64,000 nt of DNA from Natrialba asiatica DSM 12278. Its GTDB lineage: Archaea; Halobacteriota; Halobacteria; Halobacteriales; Natrialbaceae. The notes below the pieces were generated by a model. That model was not told the origin of the DNA and did no database searches. It worked only from the letters and a program-made list of their open reading frames with translations. Numbering within the stretch: the first letter of the stretch is position 1; each line of letters begins with the position of its first letter. Positions 32,392 to 41,329 of this stretch are shown piece after piece. The position numbers were made by a program, and so were the translations under genes. The stretch spans positions 62,001 through 126,000 of the forward strand of contig NZ_AOIO01000040.1 of assembly GCF_000337555.1 (NCBI RefSeq), given 5' to 3'.

Positions 32392-35254
32392 CCACGCCTG
32401 GAATCAGGTCGGTCACGAACCCGACGACAGCGAGCACGACGACGCCAATAATCGCGAGTCCGACGACGCCACCGCTCCCGTCACCAAATCCGAAGTTCGG
32501 GAGTCCCAGACCGCCGTCACCGTCGCCACCGCTTCCCTGCTCGGATTCTAACTGGTCGATCTTCTCTTCGAGCGCAGCCATTTCCTCCGCGTACTCACTC
32601 GAGTCGAACGAGTCATATTCTGGGCTCGAATAATCAGGTTCCTCGGTCGTTACGTTCCCTTCTTGGCCCTCAACGCCGTAATGCTCAAGAATCGACTGCA
32701 CGTCGCGCGTGTACATGATGTCCTCCTGACTATCGAACTGATCCATGTCCGCAACCACCGTGTCGATCGAGTCGGGCGTCCCACTAAGTGCCTCAATGTC
32801 TGCGATCGTTTGGTCGGAAACGTGAGTAAGGGAGTCCCCGTTGGCATCCCACATGTCACCGATTTCAACGACGCCGTTCCACAGGTCGATTTGACCCTCG
32901 CCGTCGCGATCGTCAGTGCCTTCGTCGAACATGATCGACCTCGCGATCATCCCGTCGACAGGATCAGTCACAGAGAACGCGATACCGAACGTTGTAGCCG
33001 AATCCGGGTTGTAGCTGTAAACCTGTGTCCCGTCCGCCACGTCGAAGACGGTAGTTCCGGCATCGTTGCCTTCGAACACATAGCTGCCATCAGGGGAGAT
33101 ATCAAGGACGTTGACTCCGCTCCCAGCCCCGGACTGCCACTGTTGAGTTCCGTCCGACAGCGTGTAAGCGAACAGGTCACCGTTCGCGAGCGCAACGATA
33201 CCGTATTCGTTCGTCACAGCCGCCAGCGCAGTGTTGCTGGTGTAACTGTTTTTGATCCACTTTTGGTCGCTGGTCGTCGGCCCGCCGGAATCCGGTAGTG
33301 CGAGCGCATGTGCCTCGGCAGTGCCGGTGCAAACCATTGTGTTGCCATCCGGGGAGATCGCAGCGCTAGTTGCGTTGTTCGGCAAGCCTCCGTATGTCCA
33401 GCGTTCGGTGCCGTCATTGGCGTACAGCGCGACGACCGATGCGTCGGGGACGAGAAGTGTGTCGCCATCAGGCGAGAGCGAGAGGCTGTCGCTTGCCGAG
33501 TTTGACGACCACATCTGATCACCACTCGATACGTCGAACGCGATCGTCGATGCACCGGAGGCCGAGACAATCACCGCGTCAGACGTTGCTACGAGAGCCT
33601 TCGGGATGGTACTGCTGAACGGGGTGACGGTCCACTTCTCGGTACCGTCCGTCGGGTCAATCGCCCGGATAGCGCCGTCCGATGTCCCATTAACGGTAAA
33701 GAGTAGGTCCTGTCCGGGGACAGTCGCCACGCCCATGACCGTCGACGGCTGGCTTTGCGACCAGCAGGTTTCCCCGGTGAGAGCGTCGAACGCATGGAGT
33801 GTGTTGGATCCACACCCCGAGTAGGCTATCGTTCCGACCGCATACTGGCCACCGGATTCGAGGCCCGAGTCGGGGACATCACTAGCGAACAGAACACCGT
33901 CATAGCGTTTGTTCTCGACTTTCGCAGCCGGGTATACGTGCCGGGCGTCGAGGTTGGGATCGGAGTCGACCCACGAATCAGTCGATCCAGTCCAGTTGAC
34001 TGCCATTCCGCGCACCTGCGACATGTCGGCGCGTGCGAAGCCAAACTGTTGCATCCACGCTATCTGGAAACGGTCGTTCGCCGGGTCATCGGTTCCCGAC
34101 AAGAACCGCGCCATCCCTTCGGGAGATCGGACCTGTTGGGGCGTGATGTTCCCCGCATCTAACTCTCCATAAATGTCTTCGATAAACGACTGGTCGTATC
34201 GAGATACAACATCGTCCGAGAGCGTCGAAATCCGATCATGGAGATCGAGCCACGCGAGTCCGTCAAACGCTCGCTGCGCGCCAAGAGACGGGTCCTCGCT
34301 CGCGTCACCAACGTTCTGAACTCCGAACCTGAGATCGGTCACGTACTGCGTGCCGTCATCAGATGTGAACGTCACTTGACCTTGGCCATGCAGCGGATGG
34401 CTTTCCGGATCGTAGCTGTCGAGAACGTCCTGCGTAATGGGCTGCGAATGCAGCATGTCACCAGTGTCGAAGTCCCGAAACTCGATGACAGGAGACTCAG
34501 GAACACCGTCCGCTCCATCGATATGATCGATATCATCGAACGCATTTTCGTCAACAACCGTGCCGTCGTGCAACTCCCAGTTAACAGTCTGGGTGTCACC
34601 AGCATCCGTAAACCGCATTTGGCAGCTGTCAGACTGAACTCCGTCGATATACGCGGTTCCAGTCACCGGATATGGATCACTTGTTTCCATCCCGTTCTTA
34701 TGGATATACATCAACTGCAAGAGCGCCTTATTGCCAACGTGCAGGTTATTGAACTCAGGAAGCTCGTAGTACTGCCGAATCCGCTGTAAAGCGTAGTCAT
34801 AGGCAGTCGTTGAGTTCTCTCCATCTTCCCACGCGGTTGCCATCCCGTGACGCGCCTCAAGCGAAGCGATCGGACGGGTATCTTGCATATAGTTTCCAAA
34901 ATTAACGAGATGTGAATCCATCCACTCAATCTCGTTATGGACATGCTGATGGAGAATATGCCGATCTGCAGAAATCGAAGTGCTAACCGAATTCTGTAGC
35001 TCATTGACGGCAATCGCACCAACGAACACAGCAAGGCTGGCTGGATTGCTCGATATCGCGACGGTCGTTGCCGCCTTTGTGACCGCCTCTTTCAGTCCGT
35101 TAACAACGCCCCCATCCGCGGCCACGGTGCCGCTCGAGGCCGCCGTCCCGATCGACGCCGCGCCGACCGCGGCCGCGGCCTGGAGTGCTTGCCGACGAGT
35201 GAGCGAGCAGCCGGGGACAACCTCGTGATCCGTGGGCTGTGGGCCGGCCGACAT
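32384..35254 (-). CDS. Pleolipovirus-type spike protein with inserted beta-propeller
   Basis: A 956-residue protein. A Tat-type signal (SLTRRQALQAAAAVGAASIG, 17-36) is followed by the helical N-terminal part of haloarchaeal virus envelope proteins (HVHNEIEWMDSHLVNF and YALQRIRQYYEL, about 100-190), then beta domains to 460. Residues about 473-770 form a PQQ/WD-like propeller: repeated DxxTGxxxW, DPTDGTEKWTV, ANDGTERWTYGG, LSDGTQQWQSG, VADGTQVYSYN. After it come an acidic segment with ENGD-type loops, a coiled coil (885-905), a Gly-rich linker and the membrane anchor (931-950). Typical spikes are 500-600 residues; the extra length is the propeller, which probably sits at the receptor-binding end (inference). 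Confidence 0.75.
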   Translation of the reverse strand: MSAGPQPTDHEVVPGCSLTRRQALQAAAAVGAASIGTAASSGTVAADGGVVNGLKEAVTKAATTVAISSNPASLAVFVGAIAVNELQNSVSTSISADRHILHQHVHNEIEWMDSHLVNFGNYMQDTRPIASLEARHGMATAWEDGENSTTAYDYALQRIRQYYELPEFNNLHVGNKALLQLMYIHKNGMETSDPYPVTGTAYIDGVQSDSCQMRFTDAGDTQTVNWELHDGTVVDENAFDDIDHIDGADGVPESPVIEFRDFDTGDMLHSQPITQDVLDSYDPESHPLHGQGQVTFTSDDGTQYVTDLRFGVQNVGDASEDPSLGAQRAFDGLAWLDLHDRISTLSDDVVSRYDQSFIEDIYGELDAGNITPQQVRSPEGMARFLSGTDDPANDRFQIAWMQQFGFARADMSQVRGMAVNWTGSTDSWVDSDPNLDARHVYPAAKVENKRYDGVLFASDVPDSGLESGGQYAVGTIAYSGCGSNTLHAFDALTGETCWSQSQPSTVMGVATVPGQDLLFTVNGTSDGAIRAIDPTDGTEKWTVTPFSSTIPKALVATSDAVIVSASGASTIAFDVSSGDQMWSSNSASDSLSLSPDGDTLLVPDASVVALYANDGTERWTYGGLPNNATSAAISPDGNTMVCTGTAEAHALALPDSGGPTTSDQKWIKNSYTSNTALAAVTNEYGIVALANGDLFAYTLSDGTQQWQSGAGSGVNVLDISPDGSYVFEGNDAGTTVFDVADGTQVYSYNPDSATTFGIAFSVTDPVDGMIARSIMFDEGTDDRDGEGQIDLWNGVVEIGDMWDANGDSLTHVSDQTIADIEALSGTPDSIDTVVADMDQFDSQEDIMYTRDVQSILEHYGVEGQEGNVTTEEPDYSSPEYDSFDSSEYAEEMAALEEKIDQLESEQGSGGDGDGGLGLPNFGFGDGSGGVVGLAIIGVVVLAVVGFVTDLIPGVGE

Positions 35255-35808
35255 CAGGCACCCCCCGCGCGCAGACGAGCAACCAGCGCCACGCCGATCG
35301 CGACGATCGCCGCGACCGCACCGAAGCCAGGCGAGCCGTCGAGCCCGCCACCGAACCAGCCGCCGCCGATCGACTCGTCATCGGCCGCGACGTAGGCGCT
35401 GTCAACGTTGTTCTCGTTGCTCACCGTCAGGATCGCCCGATACTCGCTCTCTTGGCTCAAATCAACCGAGGTGTCGGACAGGTTGAACTCGCTCGTCACG
35501 TTGTCTCCGGGGCTGGCAGTCCACGAGTCTTCCAAAACGGGAGTCGCGCTGGTTCCACTCTGGTTGTACGCAGACTCCTCGTAAATCGTCAATTCGGCCG
35601 TTTCAGAACTCGTGTTCTCAAATGTATCTGAGAAAACGATATCGGCTTCGACGTATTCGGTTTCGTTGCTCGTTTCGACAGTGCGGTTCTCGACCTCATC
35701 GAGATCGCTGTTCTGGGCTGCAGCGGCCCCAGAGAAGCCAGCGACCGTAATAGTGACGAGTGCCAGTACTGCGACGACTGCGACCGTATGTGCTTTTGAA
35801 AATTGCAT
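35254..35808 (-). CDS. Provirus secreted/anchored small surface protein
   Basis: A 184-residue protein: signal peptide (TVAVVAVLALVTITVAGFSGAAAAQ), an acidic Thr/Ser-rich beta domain with several N-glycosylation sequons (NRTVETSNETEYV), and a C-terminal helix (GFGAVAAIVAIGVALVARL) after a Gly-rich linker. It may be a second spike subunit, as in some betapleolipoviruses. Its stop overlaps the spike start (ATGA). Confidence 0.6.
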   Translation of the reverse strand: MQFSKAHTVAVVAVLALVTITVAGFSGAAAAQNSDLDEVENRTVETSNETEYVEADIVFSDTFENTSSETAELTIYEESAYNQSGTSATPVLEDSWTASPGDNVTSEFNLSDTSVDLSQESEYRAILTVSNENNVDSAYVAADDESIGGGWFGGGLDGSPGFGAVAAIVAIGVALVARLRAGGA

Positions 35809-35826
35809 TGTAAGCCTCCGAATCGG

Positions 35827-36261
<435 letters not shown>

Positions 36262-36314
36262 TCAGCGCGTCGAACCCCCCTGCACGAAAACCTCAGCAAA
36301 ACCGTGGCACGGCC

Positions 36315-36356
36315 TTGGTGACACCTTGGTATCGCCGATAGTCACCAACCTTTATA
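36315..36356 (+). promoter_or_regulatory. Operator and TATA box between virion operon and AbrB-like gene
   Basis: TTGGTGAC (36315-36322) and GTCACCAA (36341-36348) form a perfect 8-bp inverted repeat. CCTTGGT occurs twice in direct order (36313 and 36324). TTTATA (36351-36356) lies 23 nt before the ATG of the AbrB-like gene, so transcription of this gene is leaderless. The operator could let the regulator control itself and the divergent virion operon. Confidence 0.6.
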
Positions 36357-36379
36357 CGAAGGCGGGTTGCCCGCCGGAT

Positions 36380-36577
36380 ATGGCGCTGAACAAACTCCGA
36401 CAGTTAGATCAGAACTCGCTCGGTGTGACGCTTCCAAAGGACGATCTTCGAATTGAGGGACTGCTCGATGAGAACGGTAACCTACGAGACGAGCATCACA
36501 TCCACATTCGCCACGTCGACGACGGAGAATGGCGTCTTGAACTTGTTAGAAGAGCAATGAATGGGCGTTCGCTCTGA
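36380..36577 (+). CDS. AbrB/SpoVT-like transcription regulator
   Basis: A 65-residue protein (MALNKLRQLDQNSLGVTLPKDDLRIEGLLDENGNL). The S-x-GVTLPKDDL and the following strands match the swapped-hairpin DNA-binding fold of AbrB/MazE proteins. It is divergent from the virion operon, with the operator between them, so it is probably the switch of the provirus. Confidence 0.75.
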   Translation: MALNKLRQLDQNSLGVTLPKDDLRIEGLLDENGNLRDEHHIHIRHVDDGEWRLELVRRAMNGRSL

Positions 36578-36617
36578 TCCGCTTAAGGTGCTAAAAAAAC
36601 AATGTTAATTGATAGGT

Positions 36618-37067
36618 TTAGCTAGTGAGAGTGAATTCGCCAACAATAGCGTTACTAGCGGCAGCATCCTCAATATTAGATGCACCACTCACATCACTCT
36701 CATCACCTTGGAAAGCTTGCACAGTATAATCTGCGTCAGTTGCGAGTGTAGACCCATCATACGTTGCCGAACCACCAGTTGCCACAAATGTGTCTTGGAC
36801 TGCTCCAGAGGAGTCAACAACGGCGACACCATCTGAGTTATCCATATTAGTTAATTGTACTTCGACTGTTGGCGTGCCATCGCCTTCAATATCTACGCTT
36901 GCACGAGGCTCATCATCAAGTCCACTACCCATATCCAGCACAAATGCTGCGATCACAGCTGCGAGAATAACGGTGATCGCGACCATCAGGATGACCCCGA
37001 TAACGGGCGATACTGCGCGTTCTTCTTCGTTGCCAATCAGCTTGGCGCGATATTTTGTAAGGTCCAT
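36618..37067 (-). CDS. Type IV pilin-like protein carried by the provirus
   Basis: A 149-residue protein. Its N terminus [32 protein letters not shown] is the archaeal pilin N-terminal domain (charged lead, [17 protein letters not shown] core that serves for assembly). The mature head is acidic, Thr/Ser/Ala-rich, beta type. Codon use is AT-richer than that of neighbours. Pilins are usually host genes; here it lies between the AbrB-like and the LAGLIDADG-like genes inside the provirus. Confidence 0.8.
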   Translation of the reverse strand: MDLTKYRAKLIGNEEERAVSPVIGVILMVAITVILAAVIAAFVLDMGSGLDDEPRASVDIEGDGTPTVEVQLTNMDNSDGVAVVDSSGAVQDTFVATGGSATYDGSTLATDADYTVQAFQGDESDVSGASNIEDAAASNAIVGEFTLTS

Positions 37068-37404
37068 TGTTTGCTTTGTTTACGCACCCACCAACGGTGA
37101 GAAGACTTATTCCGGATACCCTGGTAGGAACCCGGTGACGTTCGAGGGGGTTGGAGATCGTAGCCTCGATCGTCGTCTTCTCGTCGTCTTCTGGTGCTGA
37201 TAGCAACCAGTGGAGTACCGGTATATATAACTAATCGATAGTGTACGCTTTTGGATCACATCAGGAACTTCATGGGTTTCAGATCTGATAATCAATGTCC
37301 CGCAGAAACCCTACAGCACCACCTTGAACCGACGCCTTCTTGCGTTTTGGTAATCTGACGAGAGAACGGCAATACCAAAGCCAGTTCAGTCCTACGAGTT
37401 GTAC
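37068..37404. other. Intergenic region between pilin and LAGLIDADG-like gene
   Basis: About 340 bases. It contains an AT-rich stretch with TATA-like tracts near 37223-37235, likely pilin promoter sequences (minus strand) further left and the start region of the plus-strand gene. No gene is supported. Confidence 0.4.
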
Positions 37405-38196
37405 ATGACTGAGACTGTGTTCGTGACCGCCCGTGATCTCGCGCGCACCTACGACGGCGGGGCCTACGAGAACGCGTGGGAAGCGGTCGAGCAGTACCGC
37501 GAGGCAACCCGCTATGCGAACACACACGACGCCGGTTCAGGCGCTACCGCGTCGGCATTGAATCTTCCGCGTGGTCGGCTTCGCACCTGGATCGACGACA
37601 GTGGGGCACCGGATGTCGTCCGCGGGATCGACACCGCACGCGAGTATGGGTGGCTCAAGTGCACGCCCAACGACGATGTGTTCGCCGGGCTGAACGCACT
37701 GGTTGCGAATATCTTCTCGGGCGGCGCGATTGCCGAACAGTACTATCGACCCTCGTTCGCGCTGAACCACTACGGTGCGGACTCGCACGTGATCGACGCA
37801 CTCGAGTTGGTCGGCGTCGACTACGAGATCATCGACGATCGGGACGGCCGCGCTGACGAGGCTCGTCCAACAGCGGACGAGACTGTCCTTGGGCGCGTAC
37901 TCGCCGTACTCGGTGCTCCCGTCGGACCGAAAACCAACCAGCACCTCTCGTTACCAAGTTATCTCGTGGTCGGCTCTGAGGAGGTTCGCGAGACGTTCGT
38001 CTATGCCTATCTCGAGAACCGTGCCGTCCATCACGAGGGGAAGGACACCTTGACGATCATCGAAGAACGCAACGACTCGTACCTCTCGAGTCTGGCGGCG
38101 CTCATCAACGATATTGCAGGCGGTGGGGTCAAACGGAACGCCGAATCGATCACGATCTCGGCCGACGCAGCTCGGTCGCTCGGCACAGTTCGGTAG
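37405..38196 (+). CDS. HTH protein with LAGLIDADG-like domain
   Basis: A 263-residue protein. Residues 40-75 form a HTH (ATASALNLPRGRLRTWID). Residues 90-250 resemble a degenerate two-repeat LAGLIDADG fold as in WhiA and homing endonucleases: NALVANIFSGGAIAEQYYRPSFAL, then LELVGVDYEI, VLGRVLAVLGAPVGPKTNQHLSLPSYL, and VRETFVYAYLENRAV...IIEERNDSYLSSLAALINDIAGG. The acidic catalytic residues of homing enzymes are not obvious, so it is more likely a regulator. The frame is also open two codons upstream from a TTG, but the ATG at 37405 is preferred. Confidence 0.55.
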   Translation: MTETVFVTARDLARTYDGGAYENAWEAVEQYREATRYANTHDAGSGATASALNLPRGRLRTWIDDSGAPDVVRGIDTAREYGWLKCTPNDDVFAGLNALVANIFSGGAIAEQYYRPSFALNHYGADSHVIDALELVGVDYEIIDDRDGRADEARPTADETVLGRVLAVLGAPVGPKTNQHLSLPSYLVVGSEEVRETFVYAYLENRAVHHEGKDTLTIIEERNDSYLSSLAALINDIAGGGVKRNAESITISADAARSLGTVR

Positions 38197-38250
38197 TACG
38201 ATTGAACCGGCTTCTACAAGCGAGAGCGTAGCTGCACCAAGTGCCCGGAT

Positions 38251-38508
38251 CTATTCTTCTAGCTCTTCGGCGTCGAGTTCTCCTGCGAGATATGCGCGCC
38301 CGCGATCAGTGATCTGATACAGCCCCTCGTCGATGCGATCGACGAGTTCAGCGTCGCGCAATTTTCCGAGCCGCGTGCTCAGGTAGTGCCGCGAGTAGTC
38401 GGTGTTGACCGCAAGAACTCGCGGCGAGAGGATAAGGCTGCTGTCTGAGAGGGTTTCGAGAATGCGGTCATCAGCCTGCGTCATCCACGAAACCCTCGGT
38501 CTTCGCAT
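38251..38508 (-). CDS. PhiH1 repressor-like winged-helix protein
   Basis: An 85-residue protein starting MRRPRVSWMTQADDRILETLSD, with VLAVNTDYSRHYLSTRLGKLRDAELVDRIDEGLYQITDRGRAYLAGELD. This is the standard haloarchaeal small winged-helix protein related to the PhiH1 virus repressor. Start at 38508 is favoured because an AT-rich TATA tract lies about 25 nt upstream, giving a leaderless mRNA; the ATG at 38484 is an alternative. Confidence 0.8.
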   Translation of the reverse strand: MRRPRVSWMTQADDRILETLSDSSLILSPRVLAVNTDYSRHYLSTRLGKLRDAELVDRIDEGLYQITDRGRAYLAGELDAEELEE

Positions 38509-38600
38509 ACAGATAGGTGTGATACGAGCATTTTATCAATACTGGTTACCGTGATTGATAGCAACATTCGGTTCACTGTAGATTAACGTACGGTCGGTTA

Positions 38601-38742
38601 ATTATAAGTAGACACGATGTTTCGGTGCTGGTGACGGAAGCCAGACGGACCCGCCGCTGCCCGGTCGGGTCGCTGGAAGAACGCGGACCCGGTGTAAGGG
38701 CACCGGCCCGCCTGGCTCCCGTAGATCAGGTACGGAAGCATG
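38601..38742 (+). ncRNA. Candidate structured element, weaker third copy
   Basis: A TATA box (38601-38608) is followed after about 30 nt by GGAAGCCAG (38636-38644), which pairs with CTGGCTCCC (38712-38720) with one mismatch. Inside are GACCCG/CGGGTC and CCGGTG-TAAGGG-CACCGG (38689-38706). Downstream comes another GGAAGC-ATG (38734-38742), as in the copies at 6867 and 55715. The order of parts is the same, but the sequence is otherwise different, so membership is only likely. Confidence 0.3.
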
Positions 38743-38831
38743 CAATTGCTCGACGCAACGGTGGATAAAGCCCCCGATCGACGGTATCGACCAGACCGCG
38801 GCCCACAGCCCACGGCCGAGTCAAACGAGTT

Positions 38832-38934
38832 CGGAAACACTTCCGGAAACGGAATCGGAAATTATCGGAAATTATCGGAAACGTTCGAGAGCGTCCAGAA
38901 TAGCCGAAATTCAGGAATACTGATTTATCGGAAA
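38832..38934 (+). repeat. Phased CGGAAA repeats upstream of the integrase
   Basis: CGGAAA occurs at 38832, 38844, 38856, 38866 and 38876 (steps 12, 12, 10, 10) and again at 38929. Three of them are within TTATCGGAAA-type units. A spacing near one helical turn suggests multiple binding of one protein, e.g. a regulator of integrase or an accessory recombination factor. Confidence 0.5.
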
Positions 38935-39072
38935 GAATTGGAAACGACCCTGCAACGACTAAGAATCATCAGTCCCTTCGCTCTAATCTACCGACGGACA
39001 GCGACCGCGCGCGCCCCCGAGAACCAATCAACGGCGCGCACGGTGAGTCCGCGGTCCCACAAGTGTGAGACC

Positions 39073-39156
39073 ATGACGAACCAGACACGCAACCACGGTA
39101 AGCGTATCGCATCTTCTGACCATCGCTGTAGCTGCGCGCTCGAGGTGCATCGATGA
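39073..39156 (+). CDS. Short coupled ORF before the integrase
   Basis: Twenty-seven codons (MTNQTRNHGKRIASSDHRC) whose TGA overlaps the ATG of the integrase (ATGA). It has one CSC motif and is basic. It could be a leader peptide for translational coupling, or the end of a small excisionase-like gene whose frame is open further upstream (from 38740). Confidence 0.3.
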   Translation: MTNQTRNHGKRIASSDHRCSCALEVHR

Positions 39157-40208
39157 GCGCTGGCGAACTCGAGCCAATCGCTCCACACGAGGCTGTTGAA
39201 ATGTATCACGACGCGATGCTCGACGAGCACGCAGAGTCGACTCGCCGAAGCGAGAAACATCGACTGCGTGCGTTCGTGCAGTTCTGCGATGAACACGAAA
39301 TAGAGAATTTGAACGATCTCTCCGGGCGGGATCTGTACAGATACCGAACATGGCGTCGCGAGGGCCAGGGAGACGATCGTGAGCCGATCAAGTTGGTCAC
39401 TCTTAAGGGCCAACTTGCGTCGGTTCGCCGTTTCCTTCGATTCGCGGCGAACATCGATGCCGTAGAACCGGAGCTGTACGAGCAGGTCACGCTACCGACG
39501 ATGAAGAACGGTGAGGACGTATCGGATTCGACCTTGGCCCCAGAACGGGCAATCGAGATTCTCGAATACCTCGAACGCGCACAACCCGGTTCGCGGGACC
39601 ACATCATCGTAATGCTCCTCTGGCGAACGGGAGCGCGAAGCGGTGCAATTCGTGGGCTCGACCTTCGTGATCTCGACCTCGATGGTTCTCATCCGCGCGT
39701 CTCCGGCCCTGCAGTCCATTTCGTTCACCGTCCGGAAACCGATACGCCGCTGAAAAACCAGGACAAGGGAACTCGATGGAACCGAATCAGTGAGAAAACG
39801 GCTCGCTACCTCGAAGATTACATCGAGTATCACCGCCCCGAGGTCACCGACGACCACGGTCGAAAGCCGTTGATTACAACAAAGTATGGCCGTCCTGCAG
39901 GGAACACGTTGCGGAAGACTCTCTACCGGGTCACCAGGCCCTGCTGGCGTGATGAATCGTGCCCGCACGACCGCGACATCGACACGTGCGAGGCGACACA
40001 CCTAGACCACGCGAGCAAGTGTCCGTCGGGACGGTCACCTCACGATCTCCGTAGTGGTCGCGTGACGTTCTATCGTCGGGAGGACGTTCCTCGGCGAATC
40101 GTTCAAGATCGACTCAATGCGAGCGAGGACATTCTCGACCGGCACTACGACCGTCGTTCCGACCGAGAACAGGCCGAACAGCGAACTGATTACCTTCCAG
40201 ACCTATGA
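39153..40208 (+). CDS. Tyrosine integrase of the provirus
   Basis: A 351-residue recombinase. The N-terminal core-binding SAM-like domain (about 10-110) is followed by the catalytic domain with RTGARSGAIRGLDLRDLD (Arg162), HDLR (His297, Arg300) and the nucleophile Tyr332 in ILDRHYD. Between the two halves of the active site lies CWRDESCPHDRDIDTC...HLDHASKC, a four-Cys cluster (264-290) that looks like a zinc-binding insertion, as in other haloarchaeal integrases. It directs insertion at tRNA-Arg. It ends 46 bp before attR. Confidence 0.92.
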   Translation: MSAGELEPIAPHEAVEMYHDAMLDEHAESTRRSEKHRLRAFVQFCDEHEIENLNDLSGRDLYRYRTWRREGQGDDREPIKLVTLKGQLASVRRFLRFAANIDAVEPELYEQVTLPTMKNGEDVSDSTLAPERAIEILEYLERAQPGSRDHIIVMLLWRTGARSGAIRGLDLRDLDLDGSHPRVSGPAVHFVHRPETDTPLKNQDKGTRWNRISEKTARYLEDYIEYHRPEVTDDHGRKPLITTKYGRPAGNTLRKTLYRVTRPCWRDESCPHDRDIDTCEATHLDHASKCPSGRSPHDLRSGRVTFYRREDVPRRIVQDRLNASEDILDRHYDRRSDREQAEQRTDYLPDL

Positions 40209-40254
40209 GATCCATGAACGCCAATAAGAGGGTCGCAAACCCCGAGATCACCCG

Positions 40255-40392
40255 ATCCCATCGTGCCCGTGCGAAAACTATCGGTTTTGGACTTCTATTC
40301 GAAAGTCCGTGTGGCGACTCCTACCGACCAAATTCGACGCATTCGAGATTCGATAGCCATCCTGAGAATCCGGATCCCGTTCAGCAGTTGAA
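40255..40392 (+). repeat. Right attachment site (attR)
   Basis: Direct repeat of 21073-21210, with four mismatches and no gaps. It starts with the 15-base 3' end of tRNA-Arg but no tRNA precedes it. Host DNA resumes after 40392. Confidence 0.9.
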
Positions 40393-40555
40393 TATGGCGG
40401 TTGACCGTGAGAGTCGGTGCATCGGCCCCGTTCAGTTCTGGCGCTGGTTGTACGATGCCAAAAATCAGCGCCGACCGGCTGGTCCATCAACCGATCAACA
40501 CAGAGTTCACCAACCGATCGAAACCATGGAAACACGCGGAGGAGAGGGGAAGCGA

Positions 40556-40759
40556 CTACCGGCTAGCCTCGAACCGCTGGAGTACGACAACCGACCGGTA
40601 GAGAAGATACGTCACGGCCAAGCCGATTCCCATCCAGAACCACGCGACGACGATTCCGCTGTCCGCTTCCTGCCCGCTGCCGAAAATGCCAATCGCCGTA
40701 AAGACGACGAGGATACTGATCACTACCTGTCGAATGTGAGAACTCTGATCGGTGGCCAT
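40556..40759 (-). CDS. Small two-helix membrane protein
   Basis: A 67-residue protein (MATDQSSHIRQ) with two hydrophobic helices (VVISILVVFTAIGIFGS, GIVVAWFWMGIGLAVTYLLY) and a basic end. Start at 40759 was chosen because the longer frame upstream adds a separate short hydrophobic segment of unclear reality. No family is recognised. Confidence 0.5.
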   Translation of the reverse strand: MATDQSSHIRQVVISILVVFTAIGIFGSGQEADSGIVVAWFWMGIGLAVTYLLYRSVVVLQRFEASR

Positions 40760-40834
40760 ACGTCCAGCATTCCGTTCGGTTGTCATCACTATTCCGATAA
40801 CTACAATGTCAACGACGGGAGCAAACATCGACGG

Positions 40835-41329
40835 TCACGCCGTTGACGACGAGTCCCGGTGAAAACCGATACGGACGATGCCGTCGGCGAGTTCGTCCGT
40901 CGACTGTATCCGGTCGGTTCGATACGTCGTCTCCTGGTCGAGATCGGCCTCGAACGGCGGAAAGAAGAGAACTCGTTCCTGCGTGTTTTCGTATCGAATG
41001 AGGCGCGTGTCGTAATCGCTCCAATAGAGGTCCCCCAGAAACGTCTCGCCTTCCTGAACCGAAACGGCGGGTTTGTATTCGAGAGAGGAAGAGACCACGC
41101 GAAAGCGAGCAGCAGGGTAGAAGTCGTTTCCGTAGAGTCGAGCCTGGAAGTCGGGTTGGGGTTCGGATTCAGCCTCGGATTCCGACTCCGATTCCGATCC
41201 AGACCTGGATCCGGATTGCGCCGAGACGCGCGTAGTCCCGATCGATTCGGAAACGAGCGCACCGAGGAGAAGTGACCCGCTTCGTACGACTGATCGTCGT
41301 GAGATGGAGTGATGGCCTGAGTTTGACAT
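40835..41329 (-). CDS. Tat-exported secreted protein
   Basis: A 164-residue protein. The signal MSNSGHHSISRRSVVRSGSLLLGALVSESIG has twin arginines. It is followed by a repetitive Ser/Glu linker (GSESESESEAESE) and a beta-rich domain (ARFRVVSSSLEYKPAVSVQEGETFLGDLYW). No lipobox Cys is present. No family is recognised. Confidence 0.6.
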   Translation of the reverse strand: MSNSGHHSISRRSVVRSGSLLLGALVSESIGTTRVSAQSGSRSGSESESESEAESEPQPDFQARLYGNDFYPAARFRVVSSSLEYKPAVSVQEGETFLGDLYWSDYDTRLIRYENTQERVLFFPPFEADLDQETTYRTDRIQSTDELADGIVRIGFHRDSSSTA

